Source: Streptomyces genisteinicus
GTDB lineage: Bacteria; Actinomycetota; Actinomycetes; Streptomycetales; Streptomycetaceae
DNA length: 64,000 nt
NCBI RefSeq assembly: GCF_014489615.1
Contig: NZ_CP060825.1
Span: 3,486,501-3,550,500 of the forward strand
Direction of reading: 5' to 3'
Position 1 is the first letter of the stretch, and every line of letters begins with the position of its first letter. The translations under genes were made by a program, and so were the position numbers. Shown one piece after another: positions 17,995 to 26,269 of this stretch. The notes below the pieces were generated by a model. That model made no database searches and was not told the origin of the DNA. It saw nothing but the letters and a program-made list of their open reading frames with translations.

Positions 17995-19257
17995 GTGAAA
18001 CTCCGCCGCATCCTCGCCACCGCCGTCGTCGCCGCCGTGACCACCCCGGCGGTCCTGTTCACCGCCGGAACGGCGCTCGCCGAGACCGGCCCGGCAGAGC
18101 TCCGCACCACCGTCCGCGACGCCGCGACGACCGCGGACGACGACAGCCCGTCCCTCGACGAGCTGCGCAAGGCCGCCGAGGAGGCGCGGAAGGCGTACGA
18201 CGCGGCCCTCGCGCGCAAGGCGACCGCGACCGAGCTCGTCGAGGCGGTCACCAAGGACGACCACCCGCTCGCCGTCGCCGCCGCCGACGCCCGCAAGGAG
18301 GCCGAGGCCGCCAAGAAGGCCGTCGAGGCCGCCGGCACCGCGCTCGCCGACGCCGAGACCGCTCTGCGCGAGCTGCCCGGGACCGCCACCGACGAGGAGA
18401 AGGCGGCCGCCGAGGCGAAGGTCGCGGAGGCGCAGAAGAACCTCGCGGAGGCGGGCACGGCCTCCGACGCCGCCCAGGAGAAGGCCGGGGCGGCCGCTAC
18501 GAAGCTGGAGGACGCCCGGGTCGCCGCCGCCCGCGAACTGCACCTGGCCACCGTCGCGCTCGCCGACGCCCTGGCGGACAAGGAAGCCGCCGACGAGGCG
18601 CTCGCCGACGCCCTGGCGAACCAGGAGTGCGCCGTCGACGACGACCTGACCTCCGTCGCCAAGGGCCTGCCGGAGAAGATCACCGCGGGCACCTCGGTCG
18701 ACTTCACCGTCACCGTCACCAACGGCACCGGCAAGACCCTCGACGACGTCAACCCGTTCGTCTTCTTCCACGCCACCACCGGCGAGGACTACGACATCGT
18801 CGACGAGCACTTCACGCTCGAGTGGGCCGGGGAGGGCTCCTCGGACTGGGCGGAGGTCATCGAGGGCACCTACGCCGGCTCCGTCGGCCCGCTGAAGCCC
18901 GGCGCCGCCGAGGACGTCAAACTCCGCCTCACCGTCGGCGCCGAGGCCCCCGCCGGCGAGGGCACCGCCTACATCGCCGCCGACTACGACAACGCGGACG
19001 GCTCCTGCGGCGGCAACCTGCTGACGGAGTACGGCTTCGACCTGCTCGCCGCGGGCGGCCCCGCCCCGACCCCGACGCCGTCGACCGGTGGCACCACCAC
19101 GCAGACCACCACCGTCACCCCGCAGGGCGGCACCAACGGCACGCTGGCGGCGACCGGTTCGTCCTCCGCCCTGCCGCAGCTGACGGCCGCGGCGGCCACG
19201 GCCGTCGCCCTCGGCGCCGGCGCCGTCCTCGTCGCCCGCCGCCGCAGGACCGTCTGA
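17995..19257 (+). CDS. LAXTG-anchored coiled-coil surface protein
   Basis: 420 residues from GTG 17995. It has a signal peptide (KLRRILATAVVAAVTTPAVL, cleavage near ALA), then ~170 residues of Ala/Glu/Lys-rich coiled coil (residues ~45-220), a globular beta domain (~225-350) with two Cys, a Thr/Pro/Gly spacer and a sorting signal: LAATG, a hydrophobic helix, then ARRRRTV. LAXTG is the recognition motif of class E sortases in Streptomyces, so the product should be attached to peptidoglycan. The coiled coil probably forms a stalk. No sortase gene is adjacent. Confidence 0.85.
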   Translation: MKLRRILATAVVAAVTTPAVLFTAGTALAETGPAELRTTVRDAATTADDDSPSLDELRKAAEEARKAYDAALARKATATELVEAVTKDDHPLAVAAADARKEAEAAKKAVEAAGTALADAETALRELPGTATDEEKAAAEAKVAEAQKNLAEAGTASDAAQEKAGAAATKLEDARVAAARELHLATVALADALADKEAADEALADALANQECAVDDDLTSVAKGLPEKITAGTSVDFTVTVTNGTGKTLDDVNPFVFFHATTGEDYDIVDEHFTLEWAGEGSSDWAEVIEGTYAGSVGPLKPGAAEDVKLRLTVGAEAPAGEGTAYIAADYDNADGSCGGNLLTEYGFDLLAAGGPAPTPTPSTGGTTTQTTTVTPQGGTNGTLAATGSSSALPQLTAAAATAVALGAGAVLVARRRRTV

Positions 19258-19387
19258 CCCTCCGGAAGCACGCCGGATCCGCGGCGGCCGCCTCCCGGCG
19301 GCGCCGCCGGGGCGGCCACCGACCCGTGCCCGGGGCCCGCGAGCACCCGCCGGGCCCCGCGGCCGTGTGCGGCCCGGCGCCGTCCGC

Positions 19388-19777
19388 TCACCTTCCCTGC
19401 CGCGGCGGCAGGTTGTGCCACTCGTGACCGCACCCGCCGGCGCAGTACAGCGTGCGCCGGCGGGTGTCGGCGATGGCGAAGAGGGCGACGAGCAGCCGGA
19501 ACGACTTCGTCAGTTCGTGGGCCGGCAGGGATCCCATCCCGAACCGCCACTTCGCGAGCATCACCGCGGGCGTGTGGGTGGGCCGGATGCCCGAGCGCCT
19601 GATGCTCTCGGGCACGTCCTCCTCGCGCGCCCGGGCCTGCCGGCAGAACAGCACCAGGTGGTGCAGGACCTCGCGCCGGCCGGCCTCCGTCAGACCGCCG
19701 AACCACGCGACGCCCTCGTCCATCGTCCGTGCGCCCTGGGCGAGTTCGTTCACCACCACCTCGCTCGGATGGAGCAC
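19388..19777 (-). CDS. DUF5958 family protein
   Basis: 129 residues from GTG 19777, with AGGGGG 5 nt upstream. The sequence VVVNELAQGARTMDEGVAWF, the block PESIRRSGIRPTHTPAVML and the C-terminal CAGGCGHEWH motif match what I recall of DUF5958, a family of unknown function common in streptomycetes. The final Cys/His cluster could bind zinc. It is convergent with the surface-protein gene and is the last chromosomal gene before the element. Confidence 0.65.
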   Translation of the reverse strand: MLHPSEVVVNELAQGARTMDEGVAWFGGLTEAGRREVLHHLVLFCRQARAREEDVPESIRRSGIRPTHTPAVMLAKWRFGMGSLPAHELTKSFRLLVALFAIADTRRRTLYCAGGCGHEWHNLPPRQGR

Positions 19778-19870
19778 GGCGACCCCCTTCGTACGCTCTG
19801 TGCCGAACCCGCGCCGCACGCACAGGCCTGCGCCCGGCCGCACGGCACGGACACGGACGCGTACACGGAC

Positions 19871-19905
19871 ACGGCCTCCGACTGGGAATCCCGGTCGGAG
19901 GCCGT
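19871..19905 (-). terminator. Original terminator of the tRNA-Ser(TGA) gene, displaced by integration
   Basis: A 12-bp perfect stem (19871-19882 with 19894-19905) lies just 3' of the tRNA-Ser 3'-half remnant. The intact tRNA at 31,3xx now uses a different terminator supplied by the element. Confidence 0.7.
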
Positions 19906-19915
19906 TCACGTGCAA

Positions 19916-19972
19916 GCGGTGGGTGTGGGATTTGAACCCACGGTGACTCGCGCCACGACGGTTTTCAAGACC
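19916..19972 (-). other. Attachment site: orphan 3' half of tRNA-Ser(TGA)
   Basis: It reads from the anticodon loop (GGTCTTGAAAACC) through variable arm, T-arm and acceptor end, but the sequence beyond 19972 has no tRNA 5' half. It matches 31300-31358 except in the variable-arm loop (GCGA here, AGCGAT there). I infer this is the original chromosomal 3' half. Confidence 0.88.
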
Positions 19973-20053
19973 TTTCACGGGTCGGACTGGATCATCGCTC
20001 CCGCGCTGGTCAGCCGTGTGAAACCGAACGACCACCGCCATAGCCGTGCTTGC

Positions 20054-20072
20054 CGTGCCCCCCACGTGCCCC
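20054..20072 (+). repeat. Integrase arm-type repeats, left end
   Basis: CGTGCCCC occurs at 20054-20061 and 20065-20072 (11-bp period), with a partial CGTGCT at 20045. The same octamer and period recur at the right end. Confidence 0.6.
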
Positions 20073-20133
20073 ACCAGTAGGTAGTGAGCTCAACTTGAGA
20101 AACCAACGGAGCAATCGCAAGCATCAAGAACTA

Positions 20134-20643
20134 TCAAGGCGAGATGGAGAGAGGGTAAGCCCCAGACTCTACCCAGGCCCTCGTGAACCATTTTCCGATT
20201 ATCGTCAAACGCCATACATCTACTGGGCAGCTATCGATTTCCAGTTTCGACGGCTCGCAAATTTCCATATACCCATCCGCTTGCAAAAATCTGAGGCAAG
20301 CCCGCCGGGACGCTGGATGCTTAAAGTACATACCCTCGCGCCGGGAAAAAACTTGCAACCAAAGACACTCCGTTTGAGTATATCTTTCATTAACCCAAGC
20401 GAGGCGGGCCTTGATTACGCGCAGATCATGACTTGGAATTCTTCCGGCCGTATGCTCGTGATGGTGTGCAGCGCATGCCCGGAGAAGATTACCGAAGACA
20501 TCAGGGCCACCTTTGGACCGATCCCAAATGTGACAGTTCTCTTGCGCAGGCATCCGGCAGGCAGCGAAAGGGCACACCCCTCCCACCTCAAGTCGCAGAT
20601 CACGCTCTAATGCTGCAGGAAGTTTGGGTCGTGACTCGCTCAC
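20134..20643 (-). CDS. HNH endonuclease-like protein
   Basis: 169 residues from GTG 20643, with GGAGG 5 nt upstream; an ATG at 20661 is in frame but has no RBS. Residues ~20-65 are an HNH (beta-beta-alpha metal) motif: GGVCPFAACR supplies a Cys pair, CHIWDRSKGGPD the first catalytic His, and NLLRACAAHHHEH the Asn and final His. The rest (~70-169) is a separate Trp- and Arg-rich domain I do not recognise. Composition is clearly less GC-rich than the flanking chromosome. It is downstream of and co-oriented with a 125-residue unknown gene, which suggests a two-gene unit. Confidence 0.72.
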   Translation of the reverse strand: MSESRPKLPAALERDLRLEVGGVCPFAACRMPAQENCHIWDRSKGGPDVFGNLLRACAAHHHEHTAGRIPSHDLRVIKARLAWVNERYTQTECLWLQVFSRREGMYFKHPASRRACLRFLQADGYMEICEPSKLEIDSCPVDVWRLTIIGKWFTRAWVESGAYPLSISP

Positions 20644-20673
20644 CCTAACCTCCACTACCATGATTATCGATAA

Positions 20674-21051
20674 CTACTTCCATTCCAGCATCCTCTTTCC
20701 GTGAATCACAGCAGCCGCGGACCATGAACAGGCACTGCAACGCTCAAGCCACGCGTATTGCGAGGCATCTTTTGCTGCCGTCTCCGTCATTCTCCGGAAA
20801 TTATGACGTTCTCGAACGCGACCACACGGGGAATCAGCGGAGTGATAGATAGTCAAGTCTGGACCAGGTGTCCAACGAACCAAGCACGGAATCTTTCCGC
20901 TCTCTCTCGCCAGCTTCGCTGCTCGCCGAGCGATCTTATGCAATTTTTCATTTGCTTCAGCGTGCAGAAGAAGCACCTTCGAATGAGCCTCTTCAAGAAT
21001 AGTCGCCCGTTCTAGCTTCAGGCTTTGGAAAACATCGTCGCCACTCACCAC
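20674..21051 (-). CDS. Hypothetical protein beside the HNH gene
   Basis: 125 residues from GTG 21051 (a second GTG follows directly). I do not recognise it. The N-terminal ~55 residues form a predicted amphipathic helix (SKVLLLHAEANEKLHKIARR). The C-terminal part has a Cys in DSPCGRV and a CSAC pair, possibly a small zinc site. It shares the lower GC of the HNH gene and lies 30 nt upstream of it in the same direction. It could be an antitoxin- or targeting-type partner, but nothing proves this. Confidence 0.5.
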   Translation of the reverse strand: MVSGDDVFQSLKLERATILEEAHSKVLLLHAEANEKLHKIARRAAKLARESGKIPCLVRWTPGPDLTIYHSADSPCGRVRERHNFRRMTETAAKDASQYAWLERCSACSWSAAAVIHGKRMLEWK

Positions 21052-21247
21052 GAACCCCTAACTCCCTGCAACTCCATCCACATATTAATACCGCGATCCC
21101 TCGCCTCCACGAACCCAGATGTCAAAAATTTTCGGACTGTGCCTATTTTTGATCGCAACATCACGCGGAACAGTGTTTCTGGATCGATAGAGCCTTTATT
21201 TCTTCAGGGCGGATCCACTTGATTCACCTGATGGGTCATCAGCAAAG

Positions 21248-21279
21248 CGGCTCCTGACCGCTGTCCTGGTCAGGAGCCG
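21248..21279 (-). terminator. Hairpin terminator after the integrase gene
   Basis: A 12-bp perfect stem (21248-21259 with 21268-21279, 8-nt loop) follows the integrase stop on the minus strand. The remainder of 21052-21390 is AT-richer, with no gene I can support; it should contain the promoter of the hypothetical/HNH pair. Confidence 0.7.
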
Positions 21280-21390
21280 TACTTCCATGTTCGAGCGTTC
21301 AAGCTCAGCAGCTTGACACCCGTAACTTGTGACAGGTCAACGACGTGCGATAGCGCCAGCAGGCCCGTCGCCTTCGTCGTCGCGTCTACT

Positions 21391-22515
21391 TCATTCCACT
21401 CGCTCGTGATCGTGCCCGCCAAGCCAGGAGTCCGCCGCTTCGGCGACCTGTTCGTCACGAACGGCGACGGGCCGTGCGTAGTGCCGGGTCGTAACGCTCG
21501 CGTTCGAGTGGCCCAGCCGGTGTGCAGCCGTCATCACGCCGTACTGGTCGGCGACCCACGTCCCGTGCGAGGCGCGGAGATCGTGCGGCGTGACGTCAGT
21601 GAGCCCGGCCGCCGCCACGGCGGGATCGAAGTACGCCTTGCGCCACTGGTTGTAGCGCAGGGGCTTGCCGCCAGGCGTGACGAAGAGGAGAGCGTCCTCT
21701 CCGTTGGGCAGCGTCCCCAGGTGCCGGCCGATCCGCGCCGCGAGTGACGGCCCGATCCGCAGGACCCGCTTCTGATGGGACTTGGGAGTGTCGAAGACGA
21801 GAGTGCCGTTCGCTTCGGCCAGGTTCTCATTGACGAGGACCAGGCCGCCGGACACATCGATGTCCGCTCGCCGGAGCGCGAACGCCTCACCGACCCGCAG
21901 ACCCGCGTAGGCGAGCAAGGAGATCAGCAGGTCATGCGGTTTCGTCGCGCTCCGCACAATCCGTGAGGCTTCCAGCGGAGTGAGGATGTGCGGCTCGGTC
22001 TGCGGCATGCGAGGGAGCTTCACGCCCCTGCACGGGGTCTGCCCGATCATCTCGTTGCTGACGGCCGCCCGCATGATCTGCGAGAGCACCCGGTAGGCCT
22101 GCCTGACCCGCGAGGCGCTGAGACCACGGGTCCTCATCGCACCGACCCATTCGACGATGGTGATAGGCCGGAGGCTGGAAAGCTCACGGTCACCGAGCGC
22201 CGGCACGATCAGCGAGTTGATCAGGGATCGGTACGACGCCTGTGTCTTGTGCTTGAGCTGCGGGGAGACCGCGGTGAGCCATCGTGCCGACCAATCGCGG
22301 ACGGTGGTCTTCCCCTCAGCGGGGTCGAGCCAGCGGCCCTCCTCCATCTCGATGCGCTTTCGTGCCAGCCAGCGGTCGGCGTCCGTCGTTGTCGCGAACG
22401 TCTGATCAGCGGCTCGCAGCACGCCGTCAGGCCCCGGATACCGAGCCTGGAACCGGCCGGACGGCAGCTTCCAGATCCGCCCGAAGGTGCGTCGGGACTT
22501 ACGCTTGGCGGCCAT
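21391..22515 (-). CDS. int: Tyrosine-recombinase integrase
   Basis: 374 residues from the ATG at 22515. It has an N-terminal AP2-like arm-binding region (FGRIWKLPSGRFQARY), a core-binding SAM-like domain (~65-165), and a catalytic domain with Arg I in AYAGLRVGEAF (~205), Lys in TPKSHQKR, the HDLRASHG motif (~315), His in RLGHSNASV (~336) and the nucleophile Tyr in TTRHYAR (~345). All catalytic residues are present. It should integrate and excise the element at tRNA-Ser. The start shares one base with the excisionase stop (TGATG). It lies ~1.4 kb from the left attachment site because cargo has been inserted between. Confidence 0.95.
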   Translation of the reverse strand: MAAKRKSRRTFGRIWKLPSGRFQARYPGPDGVLRAADQTFATTTDADRWLARKRIEMEEGRWLDPAEGKTTVRDWSARWLTAVSPQLKHKTQASYRSLINSLIVPALGDRELSSLRPITIVEWVGAMRTRGLSASRVRQAYRVLSQIMRAAVSNEMIGQTPCRGVKLPRMPQTEPHILTPLEASRIVRSATKPHDLLISLLAYAGLRVGEAFALRRADIDVSGGLVLVNENLAEANGTLVFDTPKSHQKRVLRIGPSLAARIGRHLGTLPNGEDALLFVTPGGKPLRYNQWRKAYFDPAVAAAGLTDVTPHDLRASHGTWVADQYGVMTAAHRLGHSNASVTTRHYARPVAVRDEQVAEAADSWLGGHDHERVE

Positions 22516-22742
22516 CAGGCGGCCCTCCGGTACGAGTACGCCGCGGCGGGCCGCAGGACGATCGGCGCCACCGTGTGAGCGCTGACGTACTCCTCCACGG
22601 CACTCTCCGGGATGCGGACGTGTCGGCCGACCTTGACGAACGTGATGCGGCGTTCCTCGATGAGCCAGCGGGGGAAGCGGAGACCGGTGCCGAGACGTTC
22701 GACGACCTGATTCACGGTGAGCAATCGATCCGCCACGGTCAC
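22515..22742 (-). CDS. xis: Excisionase-like helix-turn-helix protein
   Basis: About 75 residues. The body, LLTVNQVVERLGTGLRFPRW followed by RITFVKVGRHVRIPESAVEE, is a MerR/excisionase-type winged helix. It should bind near the att site and direct excision with the integrase. GTG 22742 overlaps a TGA in another frame (GTGA), while GTG 22736 has a better-spaced GGGGGAG, so the exact start is uncertain. The frame is also open upstream into the truncated Tra sequence, so a long Tra-Xis fusion is formally possible. Confidence 0.85.
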   Translation of the reverse strand: MTVADRLLTVNQVVERLGTGLRFPRWLIEERRITFVKVGRHVRIPESAVEEYVSAHTVAPIVLRPAAAYSYRRAA

Positions 22743-23570
22743 CACTCCCCCTCGCTGGCAGTGCGTTCCTTCAGCGCGTCGCGGGCGGTCTTCGACGTTG
22801 ATGCGCTGCTGGGTACGGATGAGGCGGTAGACGTCCGCCATCCGCGCCACGAGTGCATCGAGGATTTCGGCAGCGGTGTCCGGGCTGTCGGCCAGCGCTG
22901 AGAATCGGCGCGCCAGCGGGAAGAGTTCGACCCCCTGCTTGCAGTCGATGCCGACGAGGGCGACGTCCAGAGGAGCAAGGCCGGCGACCAAGTTGCGTTG
23001 GTAGACGGACTTGCCGGACTCCGTGGCGCCGAGGGTTAGGGCGTGAGGTACCGCGTGGTGGTCGCGGTAGTGCACCGACCCGTCTTCCCGAAGGGCGACC
23101 GGTACCCGCATCGCCCGGGTCTCCGTCTCAGCAGGCATCTGCACCCGCTTGAGCACGTCGTATCCGGTCATCCGCACCTCGACGACACCGGACCGCACCT
23201 CACGCGCGGTCACGCCGAACATCGAGAACGAGTGCCGAAGCCGGTCCGAGGCCGCAGCGATGTCAAAGACGTCTTGCCCGGGACAGAGCTTGAGTCGGAG
23301 GACCAGGCCGGTGCGAGTCGGCCACAGTCGTCGGATACGCGGTGGGCGGGGCTCAGGTATCGGCTGGTTGGTGGCCCGAGCCAGAGATAACCGCCACCGC
23401 GCCGGCGGAACGGTCAACCCGCACGCCTCCATGACCGAGCGGTATCGGACCAAGACCCGCAGCGCGGCCAGGGTGACCCCGAAGGCCAGCCAGTACCAGG
23501 CGGGCCGCCGCCACCGCAGGAGACCCGCAGCGGCGACGACCAGCACCAGAGCGACCGTGAAGGCGGTCAT
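22743..23570 (-). pseudogene. Truncated FtsK/SpoIIIE-like Tra DNA translocase
   Basis: It begins at ATG 23570 with a membrane segment (TVALVLVVAAAGLLRW) and continues as the N-terminal half of a Streptomyces plasmid/AICE transfer protein. The Walker A motif is GATESGKSVYQRN (residue ~180), with VGIDCKQGVELF after it. After the helix EILDALVARMADVYRLI the similarity stops at about 22800, before any Walker B or the rest of the motor. From there the frame runs on without a stop into the excisionase. The missing part would be the ATPase core and DNA-binding C-terminus, so double-strand DNA transfer is not expected. Confidence 0.8.
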
Positions 23571-23723
23571 GATCAGGCTGCCGTCGACCCTGCGGTGGCG
23601 ACGTCGGCGAGCGAGGTGACCGCGACCGCGCGAAACGCGATGCCGCTCGGCGGCAGCTGGCATGAAGTGGGGAGACACTCTCTGTGGCTGGGGCGGCCGG
23701 CTCCACGGCTTTAGGCAGCCACT

Positions 23724-23829
23724 TTGGGGCGAGCCTCTAAAATCATGGCCCCAACGTCGTGCTTTACGGGCAGGTCCACAGGCTGCCCGACTCGCCATCA
23801 GCTTACGGGGCCATGATCACTCGCCCCAA
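23724..23829. repeat. Nested palindrome upstream of the Tra remnant
   Basis: Outer arms TTGGGGCGAG (23724-23733) and its complement (23820-23829) enclose ATCATGGCCCC (23742-23752) with its complement (23807-23817), which enclose GGGCAG / CTGCCC (23768-23773, 23783-23788). The three stems are properly nested. Single-strand origins or transfer loci of rolling-circle plasmids and AICEs can look like this; function is inferred. It occupies most of the 298-nt gap 23571-23868. Confidence 0.6.
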
Positions 23830-23868
23830 CGCAGCTCCAGCCCAAAGCCGCTCCGCCGGCCTTGCTGT

Positions 23869-24498
23869 TCAGCTCGCCGCGCCTTCGGTGAACACCTCCT
23901 GCAAGCGATAGCACTCACCCCCAGCAATGTAACCAGGCACAACAACGAAACTCACATCGGAATCAGGATCGCAGTTTGACCAAGCCTGTTGCCTGGTGGC
24001 ATCGATGGGCATCCCAGCGGTGAACTCGTAGTCCCATACGAACTCAATTCCGCGACTTCTCGCTGTGTCGAGAATTTTTTTGACTTGCAAAGCCGCTTGA
24101 CCTGCAGTCTGCCATACCTCATCGCCCTTTCGGGCTCGCAATATTCTGCGAGCGCGACCCAGCTCCACCCCTGCAGGGGCCAGATAAGCCGAGCACATTT
24201 TCCCCATAATCTGAGCAAGACGCTTCTTTTTGCACCCGTTTCGATGTGTGTGCTGAACTGCCGTATATGAGAGAGCCAGCAGTTTCTGCCCAACGAACGT
24301 GCCGATCTCATCAGCGAGTACGCGATGCACTTCATCGGCGGCCCCAGTTAGATCGTCTCTGGTGTAGGCCAGCTGAGCAAGAAGGTCGTGAACCTTCTCA
24401 CTCAAATCGCTCACCCGCGAATCGAGGTCGGTCAGTCGATGCAAAATCATTTCCAAGATCGCATCATGGCTCACGTTAGCCGAAGCCGAATCGCGCAT
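23869..24498 (-). CDS. Hypothetical coiled-coil protein, third gene of the Hsp70-like cargo operon
   Basis: 209 residues from ATG 24498, with AGGAG upstream. Residues ~10-65 form a clear coiled coil (ILHRLTDLDSRVSDLSEKVH). The middle is basic (RNGCKKKRLAQIMGKM and RARRILRARKG). The C-terminal ~60 residues are a mixed alpha/beta segment with Trp, Tyr and aromatic residues (IEFVWDYEFTAGMP, VSFVVVPGYIAGG). I recognise no family. It follows the Hsp70-like gene by 31 nt in the same direction and shares its lower GC, so it is probably co-transcribed and functionally linked. Confidence 0.7.
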   Translation of the reverse strand: MRDSASANVSHDAILEMILHRLTDLDSRVSDLSEKVHDLLAQLAYTRDDLTGAADEVHRVLADEIGTFVGQKLLALSYTAVQHTHRNGCKKKRLAQIMGKMCSAYLAPAGVELGRARRILRARKGDEVWQTAGQAALQVKKILDTARSRGIEFVWDYEFTAGMPIDATRQQAWSNCDPDSDVSFVVVPGYIAGGECYRLQEVFTEGAAS

Positions 24499-24529
24499 AG
24501 GCTCTTCTCTCCTAGAAGAATGCGGATAA

Positions 24530-26269
24530 TCAAGTCACCGGCGTGAAATCAAGATGGGCAGTAACAAGCTTACCTGTTTTCGCGACAACCGCCATGACCT
24601 TGATCTGGACCTCGCCAAAGACAAACGACAACCTGACCGCTCGCTCGCTGCGAGGAAGGTGCATAGCGTCCGAGAGGTCGACCGTAAGGTTGCCGATCAA
24701 GTTGCAGCCCGTATCCGTCACGTAAGTTGGATTATTCGATGTAGAGCTGTAAATTTTGAAGGCAACTTCCTTCTGGTCTTCATAAAGCGGATGGAAGGTA
24801 TGCGTCACCAACTCGTCCACCGGAACACTCTGCCCAACCTGCACGTATCGCGAAAATCGGTTATCGCAACGCCGCTCGCCATCAGGGAGAGTGATCAGGT
24901 AGCCCGCAGGGTCAATGCCATCACGGAAAGTACTGGCTGCTTGGCATCCATACGTGTACTTAGTGCGTCGTGACTTAGTCTGCGGATCGTAGGTGTAGTG
25001 CACGGCGCCAAGGAGAACAGCAACCTCGGGATTGGGGGGCACCAATACATCGGCCCTCCCCTCCAGGTGCTCCTGCAGCCGTTCTTGCAAGTAGGGTGAA
25101 TTACCGAAACCCCCAACAAGAATCACTAGCTCTTTGCCTGGGGCATTCCTTCGCTGAACACGCATTTCTTCCAGCTGCTTATCTACAAGCGACAAGATTC
25201 CGGGGACTACGGTCTCGAATATACCCCTGGCTTCCTCTGCCGTGACGACCAGAAAGTCAACGATCCCGTCCTGGCTCTTACTCAGTGACTCCCGAGCAGT
25301 CCCATCAAGAAGCCGATCAAGGGCCGCTGGAATCGGAAGGTAGATGTCGTCATCGTCTAGCTTCGTGATGCTGACTTTGGCCTTCTCCCAGGAGTCCAGC
25401 AGGTCAATCACTGAAGCTGGGGAGTGGGCTCCAATTTGATCGACAACATCGTACGATCCCAGTCGCTTCGCCAAGATGCGCTCAAGAAATGCCTGATTTA
25501 CATACTCAGACCCGAACTTCCCCCCGCATTCGCGCCCTATCTCTTCCAGTCGGTTCCGTGCGTCGGTTTTATAGGCGGTTATATCGACAGTTCCGCCGCC
25601 ACAGTCGGCGACGAGAAATCGAGATCCGCGTGTCATCAAAGAGGGGCGACGACCGCTGGTATTAATTGTTCGAACCCCGGACACCCTGGCGTGGTAAGCG
25701 GCAGCTTCCGGCTCAATAACTAGTTGAAGGCGCTTTTCATTATCAGGAAATCCGGCAGCTACGGCGGCCTCCCGCATCAACTGCTTCTGGTATTCATCCC
25801 AAATCGCGGGAACTGTTAGGCACCAGCGCACTTCATCGCTCGAGTAGCCACTCTTTGAGATTTCCTCCATGGCCGTGGAGTGCATTTTCTGGAGGAAGAT
25901 GGTGACTAGCTTTTTAGACTTCTCGTGTCCTAGACGTCCGCCTGAAATTTCTTCACTCTCGGGCTTCTCATCTGTCGACAGAGACATCTTGAAGCCGAGA
26001 TGAAATTCATAGTCGCCCGATTCCCCTCGCGCGGATAGTGCAGCCCATCTGCGCCGAGCCTCATAACCCCACGCCACTAATTCGCCGTCAGGAGACAACA
26101 GAAGTGCACTGAGGTTTTTCGGATAGGGAGTTGGGTGATTCGGCCACCGGGTCCGAAACCAGACCTGTCGCCGCTTGGGATCTTTATGACGCTCGTCAAT
26201 AGTGGTCCAGGCGAAACCTGTACCGTGAGTGCCGAAGTCGATCGCCGCGATAATCCTTTGCTTCTTCAT
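24530..26269 (-). CDS. HSPA12-like Hsp70-family ATPase
   Basis: 579 residues. I place the start at ATG 26269, which shares a base with the upstream stop (TGATG) and follows GGGGGAG; a GTG 12 nt upstream is the alternative. The actin/Hsp70 ATPase fold is intact: phosphate-1 loop IDFGTHGTG (~9-17), IEPEAAAYHA connect motif (~190), phosphate-2 FLVADCGGGTVDI (~218-229) and the adenosine motif ILVGGFGNSPYL (~385). After the ~440-residue ATPase comes a ~140-residue beta-rich domain in place of a canonical substrate-binding domain, as in the HSPA12 branch. No DnaJ or GrpE gene is nearby. It sits in a mobile element between two unknown proteins. Confidence 0.9.
   Translation of the reverse strand: MKKQRIIAAIDFGTHGTGFAWTTIDERHKDPKRRQVWFRTRWPNHPTPYPKNLSALLLSPDGELVAWGYEARRRWAALSARGESGDYEFHLGFKMSLSTDEKPESEEISGGRLGHEKSKKLVTIFLQKMHSTAMEEISKSGYSSDEVRWCLTVPAIWDEYQKQLMREAAVAAGFPDNEKRLQLVIEPEAAAYHARVSGVRTINTSGRRPSLMTRGSRFLVADCGGGTVDITAYKTDARNRLEEIGRECGGKFGSEYVNQAFLERILAKRLGSYDVVDQIGAHSPASVIDLLDSWEKAKVSITKLDDDDIYLPIPAALDRLLDGTARESLSKSQDGIVDFLVVTAEEARGIFETVVPGILSLVDKQLEEMRVQRRNAPGKELVILVGGFGNSPYLQERLQEHLEGRADVLVPPNPEVAVLLGAVHYTYDPQTKSRRTKYTYGCQAASTFRDGIDPAGYLITLPDGERRCDNRFSRYVQVGQSVPVDELVTHTFHPLYEDQKEVAFKIYSSTSNNPTYVTDTGCNLIGNLTVDLSDAMHLPRSERAVRLSFVFGEVQIKVMAVVAKTGKLVTAHLDFTPVT

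Noticed and set aside
19916..19972. A second functional tRNA-Ser gene
   Set aside because: Only the 3' half is present. Sequence beyond 19972 cannot form a D-arm or 5' acceptor strand, so it is an attachment-site remnant.
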